DNA of 64,000 nt from Candidatus Pedobacter colombiensis (GTDB lineage Bacteria; Bacteroidota; Bacteroidia; Sphingobacteriales; Sphingobacteriaceae), in the NCBI GenBank assembly GCA_029202485.1, contig CP119313.1, positions 1,302,001-1,366,000 on the forward strand, written 5' to 3'. Below, piece after piece: positions 1 to 9,996 of this stretch. Below the pieces are notes generated by a model, which saw only the letters and a program-made list of their open reading frames with translations, made no database searches and was not told the origin of the DNA. How positions within the stretch are numbered: position 1 is the first letter of the stretch; each line of letters starts with the position of its first letter. The position numbers were made by a program, and so were the translations under genes.

Positions 1-2
1 CA

Positions 3-269
3 CTAAACAGGAATAAACCAATCCTGCTAAGGTTGCTTGCAGGTTTTCAGGTCGCTATGATTTTGTTTGCTGCCACTTATACACATTTCCCGGATATTGT
101 ATTGCTTAAAAATGGTGAGAACCTTTCATTGCTTATTCACCAGGGTCAGGCAAAAACAATAGCCACATTGGGGTATGCGTTGCTTATTGGTAGTATATTT
201 ATTTTACCTGCATTGGTTTATTTAATTTATATTTTTCAGAAACCCAAAGAAGTTATAGCTGATCATTAG
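3..269 (+). CDS. cydB: Cytochrome bd ubiquinol oxidase subunit II, C-terminal fragment
   Basis: The reading frame is open to the left edge, so only the last 88 codons are present. The translation has two hydrophobic stretches. The first holds the pattern FQVAMILFAATYTHFPDIVLL, typical of the last helices of CydB in Bacteroidota; the second is near the C terminus and is followed by a short charged tail. CydB is the smaller membrane subunit of the high-affinity cytochrome bd quinol oxidase, and cydA would be expected to the left of the window. A TTG at 33 could be mistaken for a start, but the frame upstream is coding (it reads LNRNKPILLR). Identification rests on pattern recognition of a short fragment. 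Confidence 0.8.
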   Translation, partial: LNRNKPILLRLLAGFQVAMILFAATYTHFPDIVLLKNGENLSLLIHQGQAKTIATLGYALLIGSIFILPALVYLIYIFQKPKEVIADH

Positions 270-468
270 TAAAAAGAAATAATCCTAAAGTTTTGATACT
301 TGTGTAACAAATTACGATAAGAATTTCTAATAAAGTGGGTTTTGTGTTTAATTCGGGGACTTTTATATATTGATGAATTAATTATTCAATTAATATGTAA
401 TGGAGCATTAAACCTAAACCATTTTATAAAGTCTTAACCCTAATATCGTAATTAATATAACACCAAAT
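270..468. other. Intergenic region without a recognised element
   Basis: This AT-rich spacer lies between the cydB end and the exported Gly-rich protein gene. I see no convincing terminator hairpin after cydB and no full promoter match. Confidence 0.4.
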
Positions 469-1344
469 ATGAAAACAGGATTTATTAAAATAGGATTTTG
501 TACGGCTTTGTTTGCTAGCCTTGGCAGTATTGCTCAGGCTCAAAAAGTAAATAACTTGCAGGAGGTTAGTATATTCGCTCCTCATGCCATCAAAATTGAT
601 GGAAAGAATTTTGAGTGGAAAGACAGCGACTTTTCAGTAAATAAGCGAACCAGTCTATCTTATATTATTAGTAATGATGATAAAAATCTTTATCTGGTTA
701 TTAAATCTACTGATATCGCAAACAATTCTAAAATACTTGCGGGAGGTATTACTTTCTCAGTAAACCCAGATGGTAAAAAGAAAGAAAAGGAAAGTATAAC
801 ATTGACCTATCCACTTCCTGCCAGCTTTGGCAGACCGGGTGGCGGTGGACCGGGTGGTAGCAGACGTGCAATGGGAATGACGATGGCTATGGGCAGTGGT
901 CCACAGAACGCAAAACAAAGGGATTCTTTTATGGTTGCCAGGCAGAAAACGCAATTGGCAGCTGCTAAGGAGATTAAAATTCATGGATTTAAAAACACAA
1001 CAGACACATTAATCTCTATTTATAATGAGTATGGTATTAAAGCATTTGCCAATATAGATAAGGATAATGTTTATTTCTATGAAGTAGGAATTCCATTAGA
1101 AGCTTTAGGTATTTCAGTAACAGAACCAAAAGAATTTGCTTATAACATTAAGTTGAATGGCTTACAGTTACCAAATTTTGGCGGCGGTGGTGGCGGTGGC
1201 GGTAACTTTGGTGGCGGCGGCGGCGGTCGTGGCCCTGGTGGCGGCGGCGGCGGTCATTTTAGCATGGGCGGCGGTGGTGTGGACTTTCAGGCTATGATGA
1301 GCCCGACCGATTTTTGGGGAAAGTACACGCTTGCAAAGAAATAA
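469..1344 (+). CDS. Exported Gly/Met-rich protein with a CBM9-like N-terminal region
   Basis: The 291-aa product has a clear Sec signal peptide (hydrophobic residues about 7-21, cleavage near AQAQ). Residues 35-130 run DG..FEWKDSDFSV then NDDKNLYLVIKSTD, which resembles CBM9-like/DOMON beta-sandwich domains. Two low-complexity parts follow: a Gly/Arg/Met patch around 120-140 containing MGMTMAMG, and a strongly Gly-rich tail (about 235-275) coded by GGC/GGT repeats. The gene lies 56 bp before an outer-membrane receptor gene in the same direction, so the two probably form an operon. The function is unknown. A periplasmic or surface partner of the receptor is likely, and the Met-rich patch could bind metal (speculative). 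Confidence 0.6.
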   Translation: MKTGFIKIGFCTALFASLGSIAQAQKVNNLQEVSIFAPHAIKIDGKNFEWKDSDFSVNKRTSLSYIISNDDKNLYLVIKSTDIANNSKILAGGITFSVNPDGKKKEKESITLTYPLPASFGRPGGGGPGGSRRAMGMTMAMGSGPQNAKQRDSFMVARQKTQLAAAKEIKIHGFKNTTDTLISIYNEYGIKAFANIDKDNVYFYEVGIPLEALGISVTEPKEFAYNIKLNGLQLPNFGGGGGGGGNFGGGGGGRGPGGGGGGHFSMGGGGVDFQAMMSPTDFWGKYTLAKK

Positions 1345-1400
1345 AAAATTTAATACTGTAAAGAAACACACAAATAAACCCCAACCATACAAACACACAA

Positions 1401-4235
1401 ATGAACTATTTTAATTGGGTCACGGCTAAGGATCATTATGTCCTTTTTAAGTCGAAATACCTACAGCATTTTAAAAAACTAGCAGTCATTTTATTAATGA
1501 TGTTTAGCTTTACAGAGGTATTTTCCCAGCAGCCAGCAAAAAGGGAAACACCTCCTCCATTACCTACGAGACAAATTAGCGGTATTGTAAAAGACAGTAC
1601 AGATTTGGGCGTAATAGGCGCAACAGTTAGTTTAACTTCTGATAAGGATACCTTAAAAACTTCAACCAATAGTGATGGTGTTTTTGTTTTTAAAGATGTG
1701 AAATCTGCAACTTATACGCTTGTAATACAAAGTATAGGGTATGAAAAATCCCCTGTTATGCGTTTTAAACAAAACGACATGATTCCAAGGATTGTAATGG
1801 ATCCTATTTTACTTAAAGAGCAAAAAAACACTTTAAACGAAGTTGTTATTAATGGTACACCTTCTATAACCTATAAAACGGATACTGTAGAGTATAAAGC
1901 AAGCGACTATGTGGTAAGGAAGAATGCTACGGTAGACGAGTTGTTGAAGAAGATGGAAGGCATGGAGGTCGGTAACGATGGAAGTTTAGTCCATCAGGGA
2001 GAGACTGTTACTAAGGCCAAACTGAATGGTAAGGAATACCTTGGAGGAGACATCGCAAATGCAATTAAAAACCTTCCCGCAGAGATCGTTGATAAAATTC
2101 AGATTGTGGATGATTATGGTGATCAGGCAGCTCGTACAGGAGTTAAAGACGGTGATCCACAGAAGATATTGAACATTACAACCAGAACGGATAAGTCTGT
2201 TGGTAATATGTTGAATATGAGTGCTGCAGGAGGTAGCAATGAGCGGAAGGAAGCTGGAATGTTTGCTACACGGATTAATGGAAATCAACAGATGGGGATA
2301 AATGGTAATTATAAGGATGCCATCAATCTCAATGCCCTTAGTGGTTCTAATAAGAGCACAGATACCAGATTCAGTTTGCGTGATAAAATCGGGAAAAAGA
2401 TAGATTTTAATTTGAATTATCAATTCACGGATTCAAGAGGAGACAATACAAATAAGACTGAATCTTTAAGTATTTTAGCTGACGGAAAATTGCATTCTAA
2501 CAGTACGAGCACTGGCTTGCAAAAAGCAGATAATCATGATTTTAAATTTGAATTTGAAGTAAATCTGGATTCGGCCAATTACCTTAAAGTTATCCCAACT
2601 TTCAAGTATGCTTCTACTAATAACAATAATACTTCCAATGTAAGTCAAAGAGGTACTGCTGTTGAAATGGGGCTGGATCGGGATAGTTACACAAAAAATT
2701 TAAATTCAAGAACAGCTCCTGAATTTGGAGTCTCTGCTTTTTATCAACATATATTTAAAAAATATAGAAGAAATTTTTCGACACAGATAGACCTGAATAA
2801 AAATAATCAGGATAACGAACAGGAAAGATATAACTTCACAACTTATTATCTGAGAGATTCTATTACGCAGGATGTAAATAGGAAAGATTCGATAATTAAT
2901 CAGATCATTGCACGTAAAAACTTACGTGATAATTATCGCGGAAGTATGACTTATGTGGAGCCGCTCGGTACCAATACTCAATTTGAGGTAAATGCCCAGG
3001 TGAATTATAATGGATATGACAATACTGCTACTACAAGAAATATTTTAAAGGATGGCTTTTCTAATATCATAGATTCATTGAGTAATATTTATAATTATTC
3101 CTTCACACAGGGCCGGATTGCATTGAATTTTAGATATGGGATGGATAATAACTCCAAAGTTCGTTTTTCTGTTGGTTTAACAGGTGTGCCGGCTTTACTA
3201 AGTGGGACTAAAATAAGTCTGGGGACTACAACAAGGCGCAGTAGCTTTAACCTCATCCCTATCGCTAGATTTGAATATCGCTGGAGTAGACAACAAAGGG
3301 TATCTATGAACTATTCAGGAAATGCGGTCGAACCAACTTTTGATCAGATACAACCAGTAAGGGACGTTACGAATCCAAATAATCCAGTTGTAGGTAATCC
3401 TAATCTGCTTGCTACGTTTGTGCATACTTTAAGAGGGGAGTACAATAATTATATTGCCAACTCGAAGCTTAACTTTTCGTTAAATGCAAATGGTTCTTAT
3501 ACAGAAAATGCGGTAATCCAAAATGTGGAAACTGTTTTTAATCATGATCCGAACCTCCCTGGTAGTAAAATTAATGAAACACACTTTGTAAATGTTAGTG
3601 GAGTATATAGGCTGACTAGTAATTATAACATCAGTAAGCAGCTTAACAACAGGAAATATAATTTGCAGCTTAATGGAACAGCAAGCTATAGCCATAACCT
3701 GAGTATGAGGGATGGTATCTTGAATACCACTGATATCACTAGTCTGGATCAGCGTTTTGGTCCAAAAATCAATCCTACGGAATGGTTTGAGATCAATGCG
3801 AATATTGGATATAAAATTGACAAATCTAATTCAACACTTCATAATATTAATAATAAGGTCAACACGCTTTCTCTCAATTTAGATGGTAGGGTTTATTTAT
3901 GGGATGTATGGATGATCGCTTACAACGGTAGTAAGCAGTTTATTGATGGGGTAGTTGGAAATACAAATACCAGCCCATTAGTGATAAACGCAAGTTTAGA
4001 GCGTCAGCTGTTTAATCGCAGAGGTCAGATTACGTTCCAGGCATTTGACGTTTTAAACCAGAATAATTATCTGAGATCATCGCAACCAAATGATGGTGGT
4101 TATGTAAATACATTCGTAAATCCTACGAGTAGATATTTTATGCTAAAACTGAGTATGAGACTGCAAAAATGGTCTGGCGCACAAGGACGTGGCGGCAGAG
4201 GAATTATGCGTAGGGGAGACGGAAGTTTCATGTAA
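1401..4235 (+). CDS. TonB-dependent-receptor-like outer membrane beta-barrel protein with carboxypeptidase regulatory-like domain
   Basis: The product has 944 aa. A hydrophobic segment at about 25-42 ending in VFSQ is a signal peptide with a long n-region, so a later start is possible. Residues about 58-135 form a carboxypeptidase regulatory-like beta-sandwich (QISGIVKDS ... SIGYE). A plug-like region follows (VVINGTPSITYKTDTVEY, then VDELLKKMEGMEV). The rest is a long barrel of alternating aromatic strands, as in the OMP_b-brl_3 family. There is no SusD partner and no STN domain, so it is not a classical SusC. It ends in a Gly/Arg-rich tail, which echoes the Gly-rich neighbour. The substrate is unknown. 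Confidence 0.75.
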   Translation: MNYFNWVTAKDHYVLFKSKYLQHFKKLAVILLMMFSFTEVFSQQPAKRETPPPLPTRQISGIVKDSTDLGVIGATVSLTSDKDTLKTSTNSDGVFVFKDVKSATYTLVIQSIGYEKSPVMRFKQNDMIPRIVMDPILLKEQKNTLNEVVINGTPSITYKTDTVEYKASDYVVRKNATVDELLKKMEGMEVGNDGSLVHQGETVTKAKLNGKEYLGGDIANAIKNLPAEIVDKIQIVDDYGDQAARTGVKDGDPQKILNITTRTDKSVGNMLNMSAAGGSNERKEAGMFATRINGNQQMGINGNYKDAINLNALSGSNKSTDTRFSLRDKIGKKIDFNLNYQFTDSRGDNTNKTESLSILADGKLHSNSTSTGLQKADNHDFKFEFEVNLDSANYLKVIPTFKYASTNNNNTSNVSQRGTAVEMGLDRDSYTKNLNSRTAPEFGVSAFYQHIFKKYRRNFSTQIDLNKNNQDNEQERYNFTTYYLRDSITQDVNRKDSIINQIIARKNLRDNYRGSMTYVEPLGTNTQFEVNAQVNYNGYDNTATTRNILKDGFSNIIDSLSNIYNYSFTQGRIALNFRYGMDNNSKVRFSVGLTGVPALLSGTKISLGTTTRRSSFNLIPIARFEYRWSRQQRVSMNYSGNAVEPTFDQIQPVRDVTNPNNPVVGNPNLLATFVHTLRGEYNNYIANSKLNFSLNANGSYTENAVIQNVETVFNHDPNLPGSKINETHFVNVSGVYRLTSNYNISKQLNNRKYNLQLNGTASYSHNLSMRDGILNTTDITSLDQRFGPKINPTEWFEINANIGYKIDKSNSTLHNINNKVNTLSLNLDGRVYLWDVWMIAYNGSKQFIDGVVGNTNTSPLVINASLERQLFNRRGQITFQAFDVLNQNNYLRSSQPNDGGYVNTFVNPTSRYFMLKLSMRLQKWSGAQGRGGRGIMRRGDGSFM

Positions 4236-4264
4236 GGTATACTAAGCGATATATTCGATTTTTT

Positions 4265-4299
4265 AGAGACTGTGTGAAAGTGCACAGTCTCTTTTTTTT
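4265..4299 (+). terminator. Intrinsic terminator after the outer membrane receptor
   Basis: A perfect 10-bp stem (AGAGACTGTG at 4265-4274, CACAGTCTCT at 4283-4292) with an 8-nt loop is followed directly by seven T. It lies 30 bp after the receptor stop codon. Confidence 0.85.
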
Positions 4300-4428
4300 A
4301 TATCTATTCTTTTGTCCGGAGAGAAAAATTTAAGATATGCTGATGAATTAAAAATAATTATTTAACATTGAGGGACATTTTTAAGCCCCTAAAGGGAGCA
4401 GTCAGAATTAGATGGGGAAACTAACACA

Positions 4429-5022
4429 ATGACACCAGTAAGTAGCAGGGATGAGCGGTTGCTGTTAAAGCAAATTGCTGAAGGTGATGAAGACGCATTT
4501 GCTGTACTTTTTTATCGTTATCTACCCATTTTACAACCATTTGCTATAAAATTCACTAAATCGGCTGCTGCCGCTGAAGAGATTATTCAGGATACTTTTT
4601 TAAGGGTATGGCTCAACCGGGAGAAATTGGAGAGCATTGAAAATGTAAAGGCGTGGTTATACAAATATGCTTCTAATGAATGCTTAAACTATCTTCGTAA
4701 AGAACTGAAGCAGGCAAAAGCAATTGATAGCCTTGGTATAGACCATCCAGTAGTGAGTAATGACACAGTTGATAAGATCAATTTAAATGACATCAATTGC
4801 CTCGTTGCTGAGGCGGTAGAGAAATTGCCCGGTCAGCGTAAAAAGATTTATCAAATGAGTCGGGCTGAGGGAATGAATATTCCCGAAATTGCAGAAGCGT
4901 TGAATCTTTCTCCAAATACGATTAAAAATGCTTTGGTTATCTCACTCAAAACGATCCGCGAACATTTAAATAAAAATGGAGTAGCGCTTTCTGTACTGGC
5001 TTACATTGCTTTATTAAAATAA
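4429..5022 (+). CDS. ECF-type RNA polymerase sigma factor (FecI-like), locus A
   Basis: The 197-aa product has the two-domain layout of ECF sigma factors. Region 2 spans about 25-95 (DEDAFAVLFYRYLP, then AAAEEIIQDTFLRVW and VKAWLYKYASNECLNYLRK). Region 4 spans about 128-182 (LPGQRKKIYQMSRAEGMNIPEIAEALNLSPNTIKN). It directly precedes a fecR gene and a SusC gene with an STN domain, the standard Bacteroidota cell-surface-signalling arrangement. Such sigma factors are held by the FecR protein and released when the receptor is occupied, and they then transcribe the receptor genes. The target promoter could not be identified from sequence. Confidence 0.9.
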   Translation: MTPVSSRDERLLLKQIAEGDEDAFAVLFYRYLPILQPFAIKFTKSAAAAEEIIQDTFLRVWLNREKLESIENVKAWLYKYASNECLNYLRKELKQAKAIDSLGIDHPVVSNDTVDKINLNDINCLVAEAVEKLPGQRKKIYQMSRAEGMNIPEIAEALNLSPNTIKNALVISLKTIREHLNKNGVALSVLAYIALLK

Positions 5023-5086
5023 TTTAAAAAAGTTTTAATATCGATAGTCCTAATTGGTCTTTCGTGTTTCTTAGTATCAGAATCAT

Positions 5087-6283
5087 ATGAACAAAAGAAT
5101 AAACTATTTGCTGCAAAAGTTTGAGGAGGGAAAGCTCAGCAAGGAGGAAACGGACGAATTATTGGAACTAACGGATAGGAACAAGTCCGATGTAGCCAAT
5201 GCTATTGAAGAAAAGATAGCAACACAGGTTCCTGCTGCAGTTATAGAAGGAAATGACTGGAGTACTGTACTTGAAAACATTGTATCTGTTGATAAACCCC
5301 GTCTAAAAAAGGCAAAGTTGTATCCTTTATTCAGATGGGTTGCCGCAGCAGTAATCCTGATCACATTAGGCATTGGTTCCAGGCTTTATTTTGAATCGAG
5401 CTTCCATCATACAACAAATAATCCCAGATATGCAAATGATGTGCCTCCAGGAGGTAATGATGCCGTTTTAACTTTAGCTGATGGCAGGAAGATTTCACTT
5501 ACCGATGCAGCTCAGGGAGAGTTAATAAATATGACCGGCGTACACATCATTAAAACTGCCGATGGGCAGTTGGTTTATACTGCGGATGCATCCGCAGCAG
5601 GAAAAGAGAATCGAATTACTTTTAATACCATAACTACGCCTCGCGGAGGTCAGTATCAGGTGAATTTGCCGGATGGCACCAAAGTATGGCTTAACGCCGC
5701 ATCTTCCCTAAAGTTTCCCACAACTTTTACAGACTTAAAAGAACGTAAAGTTGAACTTAGCGGCGAAGCTTACTTTGAAGTGGCTAAGAATAAAAAGCAA
5801 CCATTTAAGGTGATCAGTTCCGGTGCTGATTATGGAAGAGCACAGGAAACAGAGGTACTGGGAACTCATTTTAACATCAATGCTTATGATGATGAAGCTG
5901 AAACAAAAACCACTTTATTGGAAGGCTCGATAAGGGTATCCGCTCGTGAAAATGTCAATAAAAAATATGATGTTATACTCTCTCCAGGGCAACAAGCTGT
6001 GTTGAATGAGGGGAAACTTAAAACTATTAATGTAGATACTGAAGAGGCCATTGCCTGGAAAAATGGAAACTTCATATTCGCCTATGAAGGTATAGAAAGC
6101 ATCATGCGTAAAATTGCCAGATGGTATAATGTAGATATCGTATATCAGGGTAAAATCACTGATAATAATTTTGTAGGTATGGTTCCTCGCTTCAAAAATG
6201 TTTCTGAGGCATTAACAATACTTGAATTAACAAATACGGTACACTTTAAAATCGAAGGAAGGAGGATTACAGTTATGCCATAA
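5087..6283 (+). CDS. FecR family anti-sigma factor, locus A
   Basis: The 398-aa product has a cytoplasmic N-terminal part (1-80) expected to bind the sigma factor, one membrane helix at about 82-101 (WVAAAVILITLGIG), a periplasmic FecR domain at about 180-285, and a C-terminal DUF4974-type domain at about 320-395 that meets the receptor STN domain. It lies 64 bp after the sigma gene. Residues 180-236 are coded by DNA almost identical to the second fecR of this window, although the rest of the two proteins is far more diverged. This looks like gene conversion and is reported separately. Confidence 0.92.
   Translation: MNKRINYLLQKFEEGKLSKEETDELLELTDRNKSDVANAIEEKIATQVPAAVIEGNDWSTVLENIVSVDKPRLKKAKLYPLFRWVAAAVILITLGIGSRLYFESSFHHTTNNPRYANDVPPGGNDAVLTLADGRKISLTDAAQGELINMTGVHIIKTADGQLVYTADASAAGKENRITFNTITTPRGGQYQVNLPDGTKVWLNAASSLKFPTTFTDLKERKVELSGEAYFEVAKNKKQPFKVISSGADYGRAQETEVLGTHFNINAYDDEAETKTTLLEGSIRVSARENVNKKYDVILSPGQQAVLNEGKLKTINVDTEEAIAWKNGNFIFAYEGIESIMRKIARWYNVDIVYQGKITDNNFVGMVPRFKNVSEALTILELTNTVHFKIEGRRITVMP
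5624..5794 (+). repeat. Copy 1 of a 171-bp near-identical tract shared by two fecR genes
   Basis: Aligning this stretch with 14889-15059 gives only two differences, both at third codon positions (5644 c/t and 5782 g/a). Similarity falls sharply on both sides. The tract codes the core of the FecR domain, from NTITTPRGG to VAKNK. Confidence 0.9.
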
Positions 6284-6314
6284 AGCTACTTACTCATCTG
6301 TAATCCAAAAAAGC

Positions 6315-6339
6315 CAGACCCGACTGCCATCGGGATCTG
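6315..6339 (+). promoter_or_regulatory. Hairpin in the fecR-susC spacer of locus A
   Basis: CAGACCCGA (6315-6323) pairs with TCGGGATCTG (6330-6339), leaving one bulged A and a 6-nt loop. No T-run follows, so it is not a normal terminator. A hairpin also occupies the fecR-susC spacer of locus B. A role in attenuation or mRNA processing between anti-sigma and receptor genes is inference. Confidence 0.4.
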
Positions 6340-6408
6340 ACGAAGGTTTGGGTTACATAATAATTTGCAGAAAACAGTCTATCAACAAACCAAACCAAAA
6401 CAAATGTA

Positions 6409-9400
6409 ATGAATTTTTACTATGTCTTTAGGCGTAAGCAGTCCGCTTATGCGCCTAGTCAAATACTGCGGATAATGAAGTTAACCACCATTATTATTAC
6501 TGCCTTCTTATTTCAGGTAAGTGCTAATACGCTAGCTCAAAAAATCACGCTCTCTCAAAGCAATGTTGCCTTAAATCATGTTTTTAAAGAGCTGCAAGGT
6601 CAATGTGGCTATAACTTTGTTTATACTTCTCAAATGCTTGAGGGGATTAAACCTGTAAATATTAAGCTTAAAAATGCGACCCTGCAGCAAGCACTTGATG
6701 CTTTGTTTGAAAATCAACCTGTGACCTATGTCATTAAAGAGAACACCGTTGTTGTTCAGAGAAGAAATAATCCGGATCAACCTCAGCTCACTATTGAAAT
6801 AAAAGGAAAAGTAGTAGATGAGCGTGGACAGGAATTTCCCGGCGTAAGTGTAAAACTCAAAGGAACACGGGTAACGGTAGCAACAGATAATTCGGGACAG
6901 TTTAAAATTACTGTGCCAGATAACAATGCTGTCCTTGTTTTCTCTTATGTAGGTTATAATCCAATCGAAGAAACTGTAAAGCAACGTACCACAATCAATG
7001 TAAAAATGGTGCCGGCTGAAAGTGCATTGAATGATGTCGTAATCACTGGTTATCAATCATTAAATAAAAAGACGTTAACGGCTTCAATTACTACCATTCA
7101 ATTAAAAGACCTGGAAACTGTTTACCAGCCAAACATTGATAAATTGTTACAAGGCCAGGTACCGGGACTAACTGTAATGAGTACTTCAGGTGCTCCGGGA
7201 GCTGTTCCGCAAATCCGTATTCGTGGTACGTCTACCATTTCCGGTAACGTGCAGCCATTGTGGGTAGTGGATGGAATTATCCTTGATGATGCTGTAAATG
7301 CTTCTGTAGACGATATTTTAACCAATCGTAACCTGATTGCTTCCGGTATTGGCGGTATTAACGTAGATGACATTGAATCAATTAGTGTATTGAAGGATGC
7401 TGCTGCAACTGCCATTTATGGTACAAAAGCTGCAAATGGTGTAATCGTAATTACCTCTAAAAAGGGGGTGTCTGGAAAAACCAGAATCAATTATAACAGC
7501 GGTTTTTCTCTTGCTGAACGCCCCAGAATTGAAGATGCTTATATGATGAATTCTAAGGAACGTATTGACGTGAATATAGAAATGATCAGTAAAGGCATTT
7601 TGAATGCATCATCGCCTAAAGCTGGTGATTATGGTACGGTCTCGGATTTTGAACGCTATTTTATAGATGTAAACGATAGAAAAATCAGCTGGAGCGATTT
7701 CCAGAGTAAAGTAAACGGATTGGAAGAGGTAAATACCGATTGGTTTAAATATCTTTTCAGAAATGCCTTTACACAAAGACATAGCTTAAATATCTCAGGA
7801 GGTAATGAAAGGACTACTTTTTATGCTTCAGGTAGTTATCTCAATGATCAAGCTACAGCAAAAGGGGTCGGACAAAAAACTTATACCGGATCATTAAAAG
7901 TAAATACACGTTTTGGAAATAACATTCGCTTAGGTTTATCATTGGATGTAAATGCACGCGACAACACAAGCTTTTTTGCTACAGATTCAAGAGAGAACCC
8001 CTATGAATGGGCAATTTATACCACCAGGGCACAACATGCCTTTGATGAAAACGGTGATTACAGTCACCTTTATTACAATAGTTTGAAATATAATTTTCTG
8101 GAAAACCGAGAGCAAAGCTGGCGTAATTCCAGAAACTTCGGTATGCGTGGTAATGTTGATTTTGAATGGAAGTTGTTAAAAGACTTAACCTATTCCAGTT
8201 TGTTCTCTTATACAAAACAAAATACAACGGATATTGACATTGCAACAGAGGATAGTTATTTTGTTAGAGCTAGAAAAAAGGATGTGTACCAGATTGTAAA
8301 TTCCGTAGGAATTCCACTTTGGCTAGACGGTGGTTATCGCCAGGATAAAAATAGTTACAATGGAAGTATTACTTTCCGAAATCAATTGACTTATAATCCT
8401 GTATTTAACCATGTACATTACCTGAATGTGATGGCTGGTCAGGAGATTCGCACATCTAAATTCGAAGATCAGATTACTAAAGTCTACGGATATGCGCATG
8501 ATAGAGGACATCAGCAAGTTCCACAATTTGACCTGATGAGATCCCTTGGGCTGCCTTATTGGACTGAAAATCTGAATGAAACTGCAGCAGTCTCTTATTT
8601 TGGGGTAGCCAGCTATACTTATGACAATAGGTACTCTATCAGTTTAAATGCACGTACAGATGGTTCAAATCGTTTTGGTTTAAAAACCAATCAATTGTTC
8701 CAGCCATTATGGGCAGTAGGTTTAAATTATCAACTTAAAGAGGAGTCTTTTTTGAGAGATAAAGATTGGTTGAGTTATTTAACTCTTAGAGGATCTTATG
8801 GTAGTCAGGGGAATGTGGCCTCTCAGGCTTATTCTGATTTAGTGGCAAATATAGGTAAGCTGGATTTAATTAATAAAGAGGGTTATTTGGTTATCACGGC
8901 ACCTAAAAATCCAACCTTAAAATGGGAAATGAACTATACCACCAATGCCGCACTTGAATTTGGTTTCTGGAAACGTAGGCTAACCGGTAGTCTTGAATAT
9001 TACAATAAGAAGGCGGTTGACTTGTTGGGTAGTAAAGAAGTTTCACAAGTTACTGGATTTAATACAGTGCAGGTAAATTGGGCGTCTATGCGGAATAGTG
9101 GGGTTGAGTTCTCTCTTAGCTCTATCAACGTTGATTCAAAATCTTTCCGCTGGTCAACCAACATTAATTTTGGTTACAATAAGAACGAGGTTCTTGAAGT
9201 ATATTCAGTTCCAGGGGTAGCTGATTTGACCAATGCGCAACGTTCAAATTATTCTGCGGCGGCGGTAGTAGGTAAACCTATCAATGGTTTATGGTCTTAC
9301 CGTTACGCTGGTCTTAACAAAGATGGAAGAGCAGCATTTTATACACAAAAAGATGGGCAGAAGGTATTGTATGGAATGAAAAGCGTAGATGGACTTACTT

Positions 9401-9984
9401 ATTCAGGCACTACCATGCCTATTGCTCAAGGTGGTTTTACCAATACATTTACTTATAAGAAGTTTACTTTATCAGGTTTGTTTATCGGAAGTTTTGGCAA
9501 TGTGATCCGTTTACGTAACATATCGTTAGGCAATGTAGGTTATCCTGAAGCTACTCAAAATATGTCTAAAGAGTGGGTGGACAGATGGAGACAACCTGGA
9601 GACGAGTTGAAAACCGATATCCCAACATTGGAAAAAGATCCTTTTGATTTAGCGATAAGTGGAGCTACTCCTTATAATGGAACGATGTACGATAATAGTG
9701 ATTTGCGGACAGTAAAGGGTGATTTTGTGCGTTTGCAAAACCTTTCATTAAGCTATGACCTGTTTAGCCCTAAGCTTAGAGCAAATGGTATCCAGAACAT
9801 TCGTTTCATGTTGCAGGGTAATAATCTGTATACCTGGAAAAATAGCAGGTTAAAGGGACAGGATCCTGAATCTACAGGTTCGCTAATGAAATATGACAGA
9901 ACCAATAATGCTAATGTATCTTTTGGTAATACCTATTTACCTGTACCGCGTGCCTATTCATTAACCTTGTCTGTTCAGTTTTAA
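6409..9984 (+). CDS. SusC/RagA-type TonB-dependent receptor with STN signalling domain, locus A
   Basis: The 1191-aa product has a long n-region and signal peptide (start of h-region at Met23, cleavage near TLAQ44). Domains in order are an STN domain at about 46-117, a carboxypeptidase regulatory-like domain at 131-205, a plug at about 215-345 with SusC hallmarks (PQIRIRGTST, LWVVDG, SVLKDAAATAIYG, NGVIVIT), and a 22-strand-type barrel to the end. SusC proteins import a ligand captured by the SusD lipoprotein, using TonB energy. The STN domain reports occupancy to FecR. susD starts 12 bp downstream. The ligand is unknown, and no glycanase lies nearby, so a carbohydrate utilisation locus is not supported. 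Confidence 0.93.
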   Translation: MNFYYVFRRKQSAYAPSQILRIMKLTTIIITAFLFQVSANTLAQKITLSQSNVALNHVFKELQGQCGYNFVYTSQMLEGIKPVNIKLKNATLQQALDALFENQPVTYVIKENTVVVQRRNNPDQPQLTIEIKGKVVDERGQEFPGVSVKLKGTRVTVATDNSGQFKITVPDNNAVLVFSYVGYNPIEETVKQRTTINVKMVPAESALNDVVITGYQSLNKKTLTASITTIQLKDLETVYQPNIDKLLQGQVPGLTVMSTSGAPGAVPQIRIRGTSTISGNVQPLWVVDGIILDDAVNASVDDILTNRNLIASGIGGINVDDIESISVLKDAAATAIYGTKAANGVIVITSKKGVSGKTRINYNSGFSLAERPRIEDAYMMNSKERIDVNIEMISKGILNASSPKAGDYGTVSDFERYFIDVNDRKISWSDFQSKVNGLEEVNTDWFKYLFRNAFTQRHSLNISGGNERTTFYASGSYLNDQATAKGVGQKTYTGSLKVNTRFGNNIRLGLSLDVNARDNTSFFATDSRENPYEWAIYTTRAQHAFDENGDYSHLYYNSLKYNFLENREQSWRNSRNFGMRGNVDFEWKLLKDLTYSSLFSYTKQNTTDIDIATEDSYFVRARKKDVYQIVNSVGIPLWLDGGYRQDKNSYNGSITFRNQLTYNPVFNHVHYLNVMAGQEIRTSKFEDQITKVYGYAHDRGHQQVPQFDLMRSLGLPYWTENLNETAAVSYFGVASYTYDNRYSISLNARTDGSNRFGLKTNQLFQPLWAVGLNYQLKEESFLRDKDWLSYLTLRGSYGSQGNVASQAYSDLVANIGKLDLINKEGYLVITAPKNPTLKWEMNYTTNAALEFGFWKRRLTGSLEYYNKKAVDLLGSKEVSQVTGFNTVQVNWASMRNSGVEFSLSSINVDSKSFRWSTNINFGYNKNEVLEVYSVPGVADLTNAQRSNYSAAAVVGKPINGLWSYRYAGLNKDGRAAFYTQKDGQKVLYGMKSVDGLTYSGTTMPIAQGGFTNTFTYKKFTLSGLFIGSFGNVIRLRNISLGNVGYPEATQNMSKEWVDRWRQPGDELKTDIPTLEKDPFDLAISGATPYNGTMYDNSDLRTVKGDFVRLQNLSLSYDLFSPKLRANGIQNIRFMLQGNNLYTWKNSRLKGQDPESTGSLMKYDRTNNANVSFGNTYLPVPRAYSLTLSVQF

Positions 9985-9996
9985 TCCATTACAGCT

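Noticed and set aside
1168..1398. Ala/Thr-rich reading frame on the minus strand
   Set aside because: It is the complement of the Gly-rich GGC/GGT repeats of the exported protein gene.
1986..2423. 145-codon minus-strand frame inside the outer-membrane receptor
   Set aside because: It is antisense to a clear barrel protein and shows no domain or start signal.
6571..7056. 161-codon minus-strand frame inside the locus A susC
   Set aside because: It lies wholly within a well-supported SusC gene and has no recognisable motif; the AT-rich third positions create long antisense frames.
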